Assembly (NCBI RefSeq): GCF_019175385.1 | Contig: NC_083337.1 | Coordinates: 20,321,885-20,385,884 of the forward strand | Origin: Lycium barbarum | Lineage: Eukaryota; Streptophyta; Magnoliopsida; Solanales; Solanaceae | DNA length: 64,000 nt | Direction of reading: 5' to 3' | Part shown: positions 11,901-23,870 of the stretch, one piece after another | Layout: each line of letters opens with the position of its first letter | Numbering within the stretch: the stretch's first letter is position 1 | The notes under the pieces: generated by a model | Told to the model about the DNA's origin: nothing | The model's database searches: none | What the model saw: the letters and a program-made list of their open reading frames with translations, nothing else | Position numbers and translations under genes: made by a program

Positions 11901-14646
11901 TGTAACATCCCGTAAATCCGAGTTAGGTGTCATTGAGAAATAATTGGGGTTTAGATGTCATTTTAACGTTTTGGATCCCGTTGGGACGGATAATGGTGCT
12001 AAATAATCTTTTCGGGGTCAAATGAGATAAGGAAGTTCCTTAGAAATCTTTAAATTCGTCAAGTCTGAGACAGTTTCCAGTTATGTCCAGTTTTCGGGTA
12101 TTTGCGTTTGATATTTGGAATAACTCAAAACATGAAAGTTGTAGGTATTTGAAATAGATTTCCGGCCATATATTATGGAGGTCAAACAAAGGTCTGTACG
12201 AAAGGTTATGACCGATTTACCGAAGCTGTATAAAATGGAAATCCCGATTCTTGTATGATTAGGTTTTAAAGACCAAGCCTTTATAATAACCTATAAATAC
12301 AACCCAAAAACGTCCAAGGAGAGGGTTCTCCACCAGAGCTATATATCATCTCTCTAAGGTGAGTTTTTACTCAAATCCCTAAATTAATTTCCTTAGCTAA
12401 TCACTAGGTTAACACCGAATCATTACATGAAATCGTTAGATTGTGGAAACTTCATTCAAGGTCAAATATGGGATGAAGCTTTGGGATTTCTTCAAAAAGG
12501 TAACACCGTCACGCTTTTATGGATATATGGAATTATTATTATGTTTTAGACATGGAATAGTTGGTAGAATCATGAAATAGGATTGGGTTAGATGCACTTT
12601 ATTAAAAACAAAACCCTAGTATTTTTGCTGTAGAATTTCCTCCGACCCTCCATATTAAATTGACATGTACCGCTTATCTAACCGTTGGATCGAGCCCAAC
12701 TTTTAACTGAGTGGTTCCACCATATAGGTATTAAATGTGGACGGTGAAGGTCGGATTTCAAGGTCTGTAGCTGTGCGTTTCCAGCTATGAACAGTAGCTG
12801 CGAATTTGGTGAATATCTATAGTTTATTGGTCATACAAACCTCAATTAGATTTAGAATGATTCTTTGAAGCATGGAGCTTACGTTTGGGATATTTTAACG
12901 GGATTTAAGGTATGTCTCTTTAAAAATATAATCCTTTTTTAATATAAAGGTAATTTGTATGTCTCTTTTGAACATACTCTTTCGATCGATTTTTGTAAAC
13001 TCTTTGGTTGTGATTTGTATGTCTCTTTTGAACATACTCTTTCGATCGATTTTTGTAAACTCTTTGGTTGTGATTTGTATGTCTCTTTTAAAATCATTTT
13101 TATCTGCTATAAGCATGTTTTGTATGTCTCTCCTTTAAAAACTTATTTTGAATGAAAATCACTTTTTGAAACTATCGTTGGAAGTATAAATTTTATTCAA
13201 GATTCTTTAATGAATGTAAGGAAAAGCAATATTTTCATGTTTCTTTAACTCTAATTCATGTTTAAATGGTGGTTAATGTGTGTGGGGGGACAAACCCACA
13301 TTAAACCTAGATTGTAACAAACCCTATATATGTATAAGATATTATGAATGTTTACCTCTATGAGAGATGCTTAGTAATGATAGTTAAGAGTTGGTAATGA
13401 CATTCTCATTGGTGAATTGGGACATGGAAACCTTTGTAAAGAAGTTGTACGTTTTCAAAACATTGATTGGAATGACTTATTCTTTCGATATGCATAATGA
13501 ACGTTAATGTTATTGATGATGTGACTACTTTGAGACAATTTGTGAATCGGCTTCTATGCTATGAACTTTGTTGTGGTGTTTGGCCTAGCTACTCGGGAGG
13601 AAGGATAGCCACTATGGATCCCATTGTGATTTATGCCTAGCCATTCGGGAGGAAGAGTGGCCACCGCTGGGTTCGCTACCCGGGGTGTGATTTATGCCTA
13701 GCTATTCGGGAGGAAGGATAGCCACCGAGAATTATATGTTCTGGTGTGGTGCACTATGCGCGGTATGCTTGATTCTTGGGCCTGTATTGGCATGTGTTAT
13801 ATTCTAATTCTTTCATGGAACTGTTGTTGACAATCATGATAAATTTGAAAGGCATAATTAAAAGTTGTAACTTGACGAAAGGATTTATAATTGGTTTTGA
13901 TAATTCTTATTGAGATACACAAGCTGAATACTTGTTTTTATATAGATTATGGCTTTGTAAACTATTTAACAAATGATATTAAGAATCATAAAGTGGAATG
14001 ACTGTTTTTATACTATCTTTTCAGAACTGATTTCTTCATGTATTATTATATTTTATTTTTATATTACTTGTTGTCCCCGAGGCACTCTCTGAGCACGAAA
14101 GTACTCAGGCATACCATTGTTATTTTTTATGGTATGTTAGGTAACAGAGAAGAGCATGTTCGTGATACCCTCGATGCTTAGGAGAACTTTCTGCTGCTGT
14201 TGATTTGGTGAGCCCACATCCTTGTTCGTGGGACACTTCTTAATTCATTTATTATTCTAGATTTCCGGGCTGCATCCCGAAGTTAGATGATTGTTGTGTC
14301 TCTTAGAAGCTCCACAGATAGTTGTCAGAATTGTGGGTAGATTGTCAAAGTCTCGTATGACTCAATGGGTGTTTGCCACGTTTATGACTATTTACTTATA
14401 TTAGACTTCCGCTGATTTTATTACTTAATTGTGATCCTCATATATGCAGTTACTTATAACTTAGTTTAATTTAATAAGGAAAAATTATTAAAAAGGAACT
14501 TGATGTTACATTTATTTTATAAACTATTGGAGGCGAGTATTGAACCTGGCGGGTTCAAGCGTTATTATTGTGTCGTTTAGGTTCTTCCGATGTTGTTCAT
14601 GACGTCGGATGCCGGTCACGTCTAGGGTGGGTTTTTGGGCGTGACA
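11901..14646 (+). repeat. Element E, LTR1 (5' outer)
   Basis: 2746 bp. A TATAAATA box lies about 390 bp in. A perfect 60-bp tandem duplication at 12961-13080, present once in the other LTRs, is private to this copy. Three ~55-60-bp units with CTAGCYAYTCGGGAGGAAG lie at about 13580-13735. Private changes near the start (for example ATGATTAGG where LTR2 and LTR3 have AGGATTAGG) distinguish it. Confidence 0.93.
12292..12299 (+). promoter_or_regulatory. TATA box of element E LTR1
   Basis: TATAAATA sits about 390 bp into the LTR and is identical in all three LTRs, a good position for the U3 core promoter. Confidence 0.65.
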
Positions 14647-14650
14647 AGCT

Positions 14651-14662
14651 TGGTATCAGAGC
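14651..14662 (+). other. Primer-binding site, element E internal 1
   Basis: TGGTATCAGAGC (tRNA-iMet) lies 4 bp after the LTR1 end. Confidence 0.92.
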
Positions 14663-15196
14663 CTAGGTTTAGAAGTGTCCTAGGATTTGTCTTTGGAGCT
14701 GTGTCTAGTGGAGTCCTCTTCATGCAGACTGGCCACCTGTATGGATGTTTGACTACCAGGACATTTTAGGTGTTTCTCATTCTTCTTGATTCTAGATTGT
14801 GCGATTGAGCTTGAACTTCTTTTAGGATCTTTCTAACGCGTTTGTTACTCGTGCTTTTGGAGATGACCTTAATCCGTGTTGTATATGTTAATCCAGTGGA
14901 CAATGGTATTATGGAGTGCACATGCTGTGCTGTTTAATTCGAGGGATGGTACACAGTCACGAAAATTGCATTATAGATGTTTGGCATATATATGGTCGTT
15001 GTAGGGTTTGGTTGTTGATAAATTGAGACAGATTTAGAAACAGAAGTAGTCCTTGTTACAAAGTCTTGTTAAGCTTAAGGGAATAATTAAGTTAGTGATA
15101 TATTTCAAGTACTGTAGGTTAGGATGAAGGGAACAATTGAAGGAATCTTGTAGTGAATTAAGAATTATTACACATTGAGTCTCTATTCATATTGGG

Positions 15197-15198
<2 letters not shown>

Positions 15199-15231
<33 letters not shown>
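15199..15231. repeat. TA microsatellite in E internal 1
   Basis: About 16 TA units. The matching site in internal 2 (near 18896-18914) has about half as many, so the tract changed length after the internal region was duplicated. Confidence 0.9.
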
Positions 15232-15233
<2 letters not shown>

Positions 15234-15685
15234 CTTAGATGTTTAGTGGAAGGACTATACTGTAGGCTTGAAATTGGAGAACTACCGCTTGTGGAAGAAT
15301 GATTTAAGAAGATGAAGGAGTTGATTTAGGCGTTAAATTGTTATTCTTGGCTTTGATATAAGGTAAGTTAGGCTTGTATCACGTGTTGTTAAATTATCCT
15401 CCTTGTTGGATTATATTGTCTAGATTGATACATTGTGATCTTTCTAGTCAAAGCATATATATGTTGAACCTTCTTGTTATCGAATCCTAGGGAAAGTGTA
15501 GACAAAGGTGAATCTCTTATTTTATGTTTCGGCTTTTTCGTTATAGTTGTGGGAGTCCTTGTGAGAACCATATTGTTAAATTTATGGTATTAACATGGTC
15601 TTATGATGTGATACCTTTCCATACAAATAAGTCGAGCGAAAATTTCTAAGACTTGAGGTTTAGTGAAAAACTTAGGCCATAACAT

Positions 15686-15703
15686 TCATTCGAGGACGAA
15701 TGA
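15686..15703 (+). other. Pre-polypurine-tract hairpin, E internal 1
   Basis: TCATTCG-AGGA-CGAATGA is a perfect 7-bp stem with a 4-nt loop, 17 bp before the next LTR. Confidence 0.75.
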
Positions 15704-15720
15704 TCCTAAGAGGGGGATAA

Positions 15721-18341
15721 TGTAACATCCCGTAAATCCGAGTTAGGTGTCATTGAGAAATAATTGGGGTTTAGATGTCATTTTAACGTTTTGGATCCCT
15801 TTGGGATGGATAATGCACCTAAATAGTCTTTTCGGGGTCAAATGAGATAAGGAAGTTCCTTAGAAATCTTTAAATTCGTCAAGTCTGAGACAGTTTCCAG
15901 TTATGTCCAGTTTTCGGGTATTTTCGTTTGACATTTGGAAAAACTCAAAACAAGAAAGTTGTAGCTATTTGAAATACCTTTCCGGCCATATATTATGGAG
16001 GTCAAACAAAGGTCTGTACGAAAGGTTATGACCGATTTACCGAAGCTGTATAAAATGGAAATCCCGATTCTTGTAGGATTAGGTTTTAAAGCCCAAGCCT
16101 TTATAATAACCTATAAATACAACCCAAAAACGTCCAAGGAGAGGGTTCTCCACCAGAGCTATATATCATCTCTCTAAGGTGAGTTTTTACTCAAATCCCT
16201 AAGCTAATTTCCTTAGCTAATCACTAGGTTAACACCGAATCATTACATGAAATCGTTAGATTGTGGAAACTTCATTCAAGGTCAAATATGGGATGAAGCT
16301 TTGGGATTTCGTCAAAAAGGTAACACCGTCACGCTTTTATGGATATATGGAATTATTATTATGTTTTAGACATGGAATAGTTGGTAGAATCATGAAATAG
16401 GATTGGGTTAGATGCACTTTATTAAAAACAAAACCCTAGTATTTTTGCTGTAGAATTTCCTCCGACCCTCCATATTAAATTGACATTTTCCGCTTATCTA
16501 ACCGTTGGATCGAGCCCAAATTTTAACTGAGTGGTCCCAACATATAGGTATTAACTGTGGACGGTGAAGATCGGATTTCAAGGTCTGTAGCTGTGCGTTT
16601 CCAGCTATGAACAGTAGCTGCGAATTTGGTGAATATCTATAGTTTATTGGTCATACAAACCTCAATTAGATTTAGAATGATTCTTTGAAGCATGGAGCTT
16701 ACGTTTGGGATATTTTAACGGGATTTAAGGTATGTCTCTTTAAAAATATAATCTTTTTTTAATATAAAGGTAATTTGTATGTCTCTTTTGAACATACTCT
16801 TTCGATCGATTTTTGTAAACTCTTTGGTTGTGATTTGTATGTCTCTTTTAAAATCATTTTTATCTGCTATAAGCATGTTTTGTATGTCTCTCCTTTAAAA
16901 ACTTATTTTGAATGAAAATCACTTTTTGAAACTATCGTTGGAAGTATAAATTTTATTCAAGATTCTTTAATGAATGAAAGGAAAAGCAATATTTTCATGT
17001 TTCTTGAACTCTAATTCATGTTTAAATGGTGGTTAATGTGTGTGAGGGGACAAACCCACATTAAACCTAGATTGTAACAAACCCTATATATGTATAAGAT
17101 ATTATGAATGTTTACCTCTATGAGAGATGCTTAGTAATGATAGTTAAGAGTTGGTAATGACATTCTCATTGGTGAATTGGGACATGGAAACCTTTGTAAA
17201 GAAGTTGTACGTTTTCAAAACATTGATTGGAATGACTTATTCTTTCGATATGCATAATGAACGTTAATGTTATTGATGGTGTGACTACTTTGAGACAATT
17301 TGTCAATCGGCTTCTATGCTATGAACTTTGTTGTGGTGTTTGGTCTAGCTACTCGGGAGGAAGGGTAGCCACTATGGATCCCAGTGTGATTTATGCCTAG
17401 CCATTCGGGAGGAAGAGTGGCCACCGCTGGGTTCGCTACCCGGGGTGTGATTTATGCCTAGCTATTCGGGAGGAAGGATAGCCATCGAGAATTATATGTT
17501 CCGGTGTGGTGCACTATGCACGGTATGCTTGATTCTTGGGCCTGTATTGGCATGTGTGATATTCTAATTCTTTCATGGAACTATTGTTGACAATCATGAT
17601 AAATTTGAAAGGCATAATTAAAAGTTGTAACTTGACGAAAGGATTTATAATTGGTTTTGATAATTCTTATTGAGATACACAAGCTGAATACCTGTTTTTA
17701 TATTGATTATGGCTTTGTAAACTGTTTAACAAATGATATTAAGAATCATAAAATGGAATGACTGTTTTTATACTATCTTTTTTCAGAACTGATTTCTTCA
17801 TGTATTATTATATTTTATTTTTATATTACTTATTGTCCCCGAGGCACTCTCTGAGCACGAAAGTACTCAGGTATACCATTGTTATTTTTTATGGTATGTT
17901 AGGTAACAGAGAAGAGCAGGTTCGTGATACCCTCGATGCTTAGGAGAACTTGCTGCTGCTGCTGTTGATTTGGTGAGCCCACATCCTTGTTCGTGGGACA
18001 CTTCTTGTTTCATTTATTATTCTAGATTTCCGGGCTGCGTCCCGAAGTTAGATGATTGTTGTGTCTCTTAGAAGCTCCATAGATAGTTGTCAGAATTGTG
18101 GGTAGATTGTCAAAGTCTCGTATGACTCAATGGGTGTTTTCCACATTTATGACTATTTACTTATATTAGATTTCCGCTGATTTTATTACTTAATTGTGAT
18201 CCTCATATATGCAGTTACTTATAACTTAGTTTAATTTAATAAGGAAAAATTATTAAAAAGGAACTTGATGTTAAGGTTCTTCCGATGTTGTTCATGACGT
18301 CGGATGCCGGTCACGTCTAGGGTGGGTTTTTGGGCGTGACA
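15721..18341 (+). repeat. Element E, LTR2 (middle, chimeric)
   Basis: 2621 bp. Up to about 16200 it shares marker bases with LTR3 (for example CCCTTTGGGATGG and AAGCCCAAGCC). From about 16230 it mostly shares them with LTR1 (GTGGAAACTTC, ACACCGTCACGC, GTTGTGATTTG). It lacks about 90 bp near 18274, between GATGTTA and GGTTCTTCC, which LTR1 and LTR3 keep. TATAAATA is at 16112-16119. Confidence 0.92.
16112..16119 (+). promoter_or_regulatory. TATA box of element E LTR2
   Basis: TATAAATA at the same LTR offset as in LTR1 and LTR3. Confidence 0.62.
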
Positions 18342-18345
18342 AGCT

Positions 18346-18357
18346 TGGTATCAGAGC
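18346..18357 (+). other. Primer-binding site, element E internal 2
   Basis: TGGTATCAGAGC after the LTR2 end, as in internal 1. Confidence 0.92.
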
Positions 18358-19368
18358 CTAGGTTTAGAAGTGTCCTAGGATTTGTCTTTGGAGCTGTGTC
18401 TAGTGGAGTCCTCTTCATGCAGACTGGCCACCTGTATGGATGTTTGACTACCAGGACATTTTAGGTGTTTCTCATTCTTCTTGATTCTAGATTGTGCGAT
18501 TGAGCTTGAAATTCTTTTAGGATCTTTCTGACGCGTTTGTTACTCGTGCTTTTGGAGATGACCTTAATCCGTGTTGTATATGTTAATCCAGTGGACAATG
18601 GTATTATGGAGTGCACATGTTGTGCTGTTTAATTTGAGGGATGGTACACAGTCACGGAAATTGCATTATAGATGTTTGGTATATATATGGTCGTTGTAGG
18701 GTTTGGTTGTTGATAAATTGAGACAACTTTAGAAACAGAAGTAGTCCTTGTTACAAAGTCTTGTTAAGGTTAAGGGAATAATTAAGTTAGTGATATATTT
18801 CAAGTACTGGAGGTTAGGATGAAGGGAACAATTGAAGGAATCTTGTAGTGAATTAAGAATTATTACACATTGAGTCTCTATTCATATTGGGTTAATATAT
18901 ATATATATATATATTTCTTAGATGTTTAGTGGATGGACTATACTGTAGGCTTGAAATTGGAGAACTACCGCTTGTGGAAGAATGATTTAAGAAGATGAGG
19001 GAGTTGATTTAGGCGTTAAATTGTTATTCTTGGCTTTGATATAAGGTAAGTTAGGCTTGTATCACGTGTTGTTAAATTATCCTCCTTGTTGGATTATATT
19101 GTCTAGATTGATATATTGTGAGCTTTCTAGTCAAAGCATATATGTGTTGAACCTTCTTGTTATCGAATCTTAGGGAAAGTGTAGACTAAGGTGAATCTCT
19201 TATTTTATGTTTAGGCTTTTTCGTTATAGTTGTGGGAGTCCTTGTGAGAACAATATTGTTAAATTTATGGTATTAACATGGTCTTATGATGTGATACCTT
19301 TCCATACAAATAAGTCGAGCGAAAATTTCTAAGACTTGAGGTTTAGTGAAAAACTTAGGCCATAACAT

Positions 19369-19386
19369 TCATTCGAGGACGAATGA
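19369..19386 (+). other. Pre-polypurine-tract hairpin, E internal 2
   Basis: Same perfect TCATTCG-AGGA-CGAATGA stem-loop as in internal 1. Confidence 0.72.
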
Positions 19387-19403
19387 TCCTAAGAGGGGGA
19401 TAA

Positions 19404-22149
19404 TGTAACATCCCGTAAATCCGAGTTAGGTGTCATTGAGAAATAATTGGGGTTTAGATGTCATTTTAACGTTTTGGATCCCTTTGGGATGGATAATGCT
19501 CCTAAATAGTCTTTTCGGGGTCAAATGAGATAAGGAAGTTCCTTAGAAATCTTTAAATTCGTCAAGTCTGAGACAGTTTCCAGTTATGTCCAGTTTTCGG
19601 GTATTTTCGTTTCACATTTGGAAAAACTCAAAACAAGAAAGTTGTAGCTATTTGAAATACCTTTCCGGCCATATATTATGGAGGTCAAACAAAGGTCTGT
19701 ACGAAAGGTTATGACCGATTTACCGAAGCTGTATAAAATGGAAATCCCGATTCTTGTAGGATTAGGTTTTAAAGCCCAAGCCTTTATAATAACCTATAAA
19801 TACAACCCAAAAACGTCCAAGGAGAGGGTTCTCCACCAGAGCTATATATCATCTCTCTAAGGTGAGTTTTTACTCAAATCCCTAAGTTAATTTCCTTAGC
19901 TAATCACTAAGTTAACACCGAATCATTACATGAAATCGTTAGATTGTGAAAACTTCATTCAAGGTCAAATATGGGATGAAGCTTTGGGATTTCTTCAAAA
20001 AGGTAACACCCTCACACTTTTAAGGATATATGGAATTATTATTATGTTTTAGACATGGAATAGTTGGTAGAATCATGAATAGGATTGAGTTAGATGCACT
20101 TTATTAAAAACAAAACCCTAGTATTTTTGCTGTAGAATTTCCTCCGACCCACCATATTAAATTGACATTTTCCGCTTATCTAACCGTTGGATCGAGCCCA
20201 AATTATAACGGAGTGGTCCCAACATATAGGTATTAAATGTGGACGGTGAAGATCGGATTTCAAGGCTGTAGCTGTGCATTTCCTGCTATGAACAGTAGCT
20301 GCGAATTTGGTGAATATCTATAGTTTATTGGTCATACAAACCCCAATTAGATTTAGAATGATTCTTTGAAGCATGGAGCTTACGTTTGGGATATTTTAAC
20401 GGTATTTAAGGTATGTCTCTTTAAAAAATAAAATGCTTTTTGAATATAAAGGTAATTTGTATGTCTCTTTTGAACATACTCTTTCGATCGATTTTTGTAA
20501 ACTCTTTGGTTCTGATTTGTATGTCTCTTTTAAAATCATTTTTATTGGCTATAAGCATGATTTGTATGTCTCTCCTTTAAAAACTTATTTTGAATGAAAA
20601 TCACTTTTTGAAACTATTGTTGGAAGTATAAATTTTATTCAAGATTCATTAATGAATGAAAGAAAAATCAATCTTTTCATGTTTCTTGAACTCTAATTCA
20701 TGTTTAAATGGTGGTTAATGTGTGTGAGGGGACAAACCCACATGAAACCTAGATTGTAACAAACCCTATATATGTATAAGATATTATGAATGTTTACCTC
20801 TATGAGAGATGCTTAGTAATAACAGTTAAAAGTTGGTAACGACATTCTCATTGGTGAATTGGGACATGAAAACCTTTGTTAAGAAGTTGTAAGTTTTCAA
20901 AACATTGATTGGAATGACTTATTCTTTCGATATGCATAATGAACGTTAATGTTATTGATGGTGTGACTACTTTGAGACAATTTGTGAATCGGCTTCTATG
21001 CTATGAACTTTGTTGTGGTGTTTGGCCTAGCTACTCGGGAGGAAGGGTAGCCACTATGGATCCCAGTGTGATTTATGCCTAGCCATTCGGGAGGAAGAGT
21101 GGCCACCGCTGGGTTCGCTACCCGGGGTGTGATTAATGCCTAGCCATTCGGGAGGAAGAGTGGCCACCGCTGGTTTCGCTACCCGGGGTGTGATTTATGC
21201 CTAGCTATTCGGGAGGAAGAATAGCCACCAAGAATTATATGTTCCGATGTGGTGTGCTATGCGCGGTATGCTTGATTCTTGGGCCTGTATTGGCATGTGT
21301 GATATTCTAATTCTCTCATGGAACTGTTGTTGACAATCATGATAAATTTGAAAGGCATAATTGAAAGTTGTAACTTGACGAAAGGATTTATAATTGGTTT
21401 TGATAATTCTTATTGAGATACACAAGCTGAATACCTGTTTTTATATTGATTATGGCTTTGTAAACTGTTTAACAAAAGACATTAAGAATCATAAAGTGGA
21501 ATGACTGTTTTTATACTATCTTTTCGGAACTGATTTCTTCATGTATTATTATATTTTATTTTTATATTACTTTTTGTCCCCGAGGCACTCACTGAGTACG
21601 AAAGTACTTAGGCATACCATTGTTGTTTTTTATGGTATGTTAGGTAACGGAGAAGAGCAGGTTCGTGATACCCTCGACGCTTAGTAGAACTTGCTGCTGC
21701 TGTTGATTTGGTGAGCCCACATCCTTGTTCATGCGACACTTCTTGATTCATTTATTATTCTAGATTTTCGGGCTGCGTCCCGAAGTTAGATGATTTTTGT
21801 GTCTCTTAGAAGCTCCATAGATAGTTCTCAGAATTGTGGGTAGATTGTCAAAGTCTCGTATGACTCAATGGGTGTTTGCCAAGTTTATGACTATTTACTT
21901 ATATTAGACTTCCGCTGATTTTATTACTTAATTGTGATCCTCATATATGCAGTTACTTATAACTTAGTTTAATTTAATAAGGAAAAATTATTAAAAAGGA
22001 ACTTGATGTTACATTTATTTTTTAAACTGTTGGAGGCGAGTATTGAACCTGGTGGGTTCAAGTGTTATTATTGTGTCGTTTAGGTTCTTCCAATGTTGTT
22101 CATGACGTCGGATGCCGGTCACGTCCAGGGTGGGTTTTGGGGCGTGACA
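19404..22149 (+). repeat. Element E, LTR3 (3' outer)
   Basis: 2746 bp, ending GGGGCGTGACA directly before the CTTAG duplication. It carries four copies of the CGGGAGGAAG-containing unit (about 21040-21236), one more than LTR1 and LTR2, and many private substitutions after the first ~500 bp. TATAAATA is at 19795-19802. Confidence 0.93.
19795..19802 (+). promoter_or_regulatory. TATA box of element E LTR3
   Basis: TATAAATA at the conserved LTR offset. Confidence 0.62.
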
Positions 22150-22704
22150 CTTAGTGTCTGTATTTGGTTGCTTATCTATTCTACTTGTTGATTTCTGCTC
22201 ATTTATATGCGTTAGCTAATCGTTGTCGGCCTATGATACCTACGAGTACTATTGTTGTGCTTATGCTACTCTTGCTACACCCTTTGTGGAGTGTAGAGTT
22301 TGATTCCAAGTTCGTTTTCAAGAACTCGTCATAGATCCCGAGGATATTACCAGAGATGTTCAGGTGAGCTATTAGTCAGACCTACAGCCCGGAGTCCCTT
22401 TATATGTATCTTGTCCATTCTCTTGCTACAAATAGTATTTATCTTCATTCGGAGTCTCTATTGTATTTCAAACTTTATAATTTCTTGTAGAAGATCTTGT
22501 ACAAGTTAAGACCAGGTTTCGGGAATTGTTATGATAAAAGTTTTTCTTTCCGCACTTGTTTATGCAGTACAACTGTTGATTTAGTTGTTTTAGTATATTC
22601 AATTTCTGCACATGTTTCTTAAAATAGGTAAATGTTTTTGGAATGGTTTGCCTAACAGGGGGATAGTGTAGGTGCCATCATGACCCGTGAATTGGGTCGT
22701 GACA
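22150..22704 (+). repeat. Family-B LTR fragment, right half
   Basis: This continues the fragment broken at 11900. It starts with the second CTTAG and ends in GGGTCGTGACA. It matches the reverse complement of 29371-29930 (CATCATGACCCGTGA near the end). After 22704 there is no primer site, so this is an LTR end abutting foreign sequence. Confidence 0.82.
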
Positions 22705-23870
22705 GGTCCCTTTTCTTCACTTGTTCCATCCTTCCTTTTGGAGTGTCGGCCTTTATTTTTTGTCTCATTACTTTGTAGCCTGTGTTTGCTAGATACTTGA
22801 CTTTTCCGCAATCAAATTTTCCATATATAGTCCTTAAATCTTCTTCTGCAGGTTCTGGCTTTGTTCTTTTCAGAATGAGTCCGACATCAGTAGTCAGCTT
22901 TAGAACCTCAGCTTGAAAAGCCACGATGAGTGAACCAAGTTAAGCAACATTTCCTTCAGGGAGAAATTTTCCTTTTTAGGGTTGTTTTTGCTAATCTCCA
23001 CATTCATGGGGTCATTCTTTAAGTTGGCAATGGTACGAAGCAACTCAACTCTTTCGTTACTGATGCCCCCACATTCATTAGTCAAATGTACTATCAGGGT
23101 CATGAGGCTTTTATTAGGAATGTCATCTAGATTTTTGAGGTCAAGAATACCTTCCCAGGTGTCTTCCTTGATGTCAGGATTTGAATCTTCAATGATTATG
23201 AGAGCAGTTTGGTAAACTTCATTTACCTAATAATCCTTGGAACTTGAATTCCATGCAGTTATCATAGCCTTTTTCCATCCCGATCCCCATGGTGGGTGAT
23301 TCTTAATCACATAATTTAATTTTCCATAGATGAAACACCCTTTGGGTAGATCATTGTGTGCAAAATTTTCTTCCTCAATTTCTTTGATCTTGCAATTTTT
23401 GTCATTGCTATAAGCATGAGCCCCTAGTTCCTCTTTATCAGTGTCCAAATTAGTTTTTCTGACTTTTGGATTTTTCGAGCCTTCCTTAATCTCTAGTGTT
23501 AGCAAATTGGAAAATAAATCATCCATTCACATTATGCTTATCTCACACACTTCTCTGATTCCCATGACTATTGTATTCCACGAAGGAGGAAGACTTCTCA
23601 GAATTTTCATGACTATGTCTTCAGTGGGAGAAACTTTACCCATTGCAATGAGATTGCTGGTAATGTTGATGAATCTAGTGACCATGTCCCTGTCTGACTC
23701 CTTTCACTTATAGAAAAATAGTTCATATCTCCTCTAAGCATATTCAATCTGAGTCGTCTTTCTTGAGACATACCTTCCTAATTCTGTGCCAAAAAGTCCC
23801 AAATTTCCTTGGTGTTGTACTCATCTCTTCCCAGACTACAATGTAGAATGCTGACTGCCTTAGCATTCCA
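22705..23870 (-). pseudogene. Copia-type gag remnant (UBN2-like)
   Basis: Read on the minus strand from about 23860 down. A UBN2-type gag core includes AKAVSILHCSLG, KEIWDFLAQ and KILRSLPPSWN motifs. Next comes a degenerate CCHC knuckle (CFIYGKLNYVIKNH, with Cys2, His and the last Cys replaced), then a charged helical stretch typical of the linker in SIRE-like Copia gag. Stops interrupt all frames and no protease or RT follows. Both ends abut family-B LTR pieces in opposite orientations, so it is a trapped fragment. The family call rests on motif recognition by eye. Confidence 0.72.

Larger units (their letters stand above)
14647..15720 (+). other. Element E internal region 1 (non-coding)
   Basis: It holds the primer site at 14651-14662, leader blocks GTGTCTAGTGGAGTCC (14701) and GGACATTTTAGG, a TA microsatellite (15199-15231), the hairpin at 15686-15703, and a polypurine run AGAGGGGGATAA against the next LTR. 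Open frames are 60 codons or fewer and resemble no retroelement protein. Confidence 0.88.
18342..19403 (+). other. Element E internal region 2 (non-coding)
   Basis: A near-duplicate of internal 1 with scattered substitutions and a shorter TA tract. The primer site is at 18346-18357 and the hairpin at 19369-19386. No coding capacity. Confidence 0.88.
11901..22149 (+). mobile_element. Element E: non-autonomous LTR retrotransposon with three LTRs
   Basis: The structure is LTR-internal-LTR-internal-LTR: LTRs at 11901-14646, 15721-18341 and 19404-22149, and internals of 1074 and 1062 bp. All LTRs run TGTAACATCC to GCGTGACA. CTTAG occurs at 11896-11900 and 22150-22154, so the outer LTRs are the ends of a single insertion. 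Both internals have an iMet primer site, leader blocks, the pre-tract hairpin and a polypurine run, but no coding sequence. It must have depended on an autonomous relative. The middle LTR looks like LTR3 at its start and LTR1 afterwards, as expected from unequal crossing-over between the two original LTRs. Confidence 0.92.

Noticed and set aside
12955..13155. Frame with a repeated peptide
   Set aside because: The repeat is a by-product of the exact 60-bp tandem duplication in LTR1.
15995..16177. Identical 60-codon frames in E LTR2 and LTR3 (also 19678-19860)
   Set aside because: The identity reflects LTR duplication. The frame spans the TATA box and carries stops in LTR1, so it is not a conserved gene.
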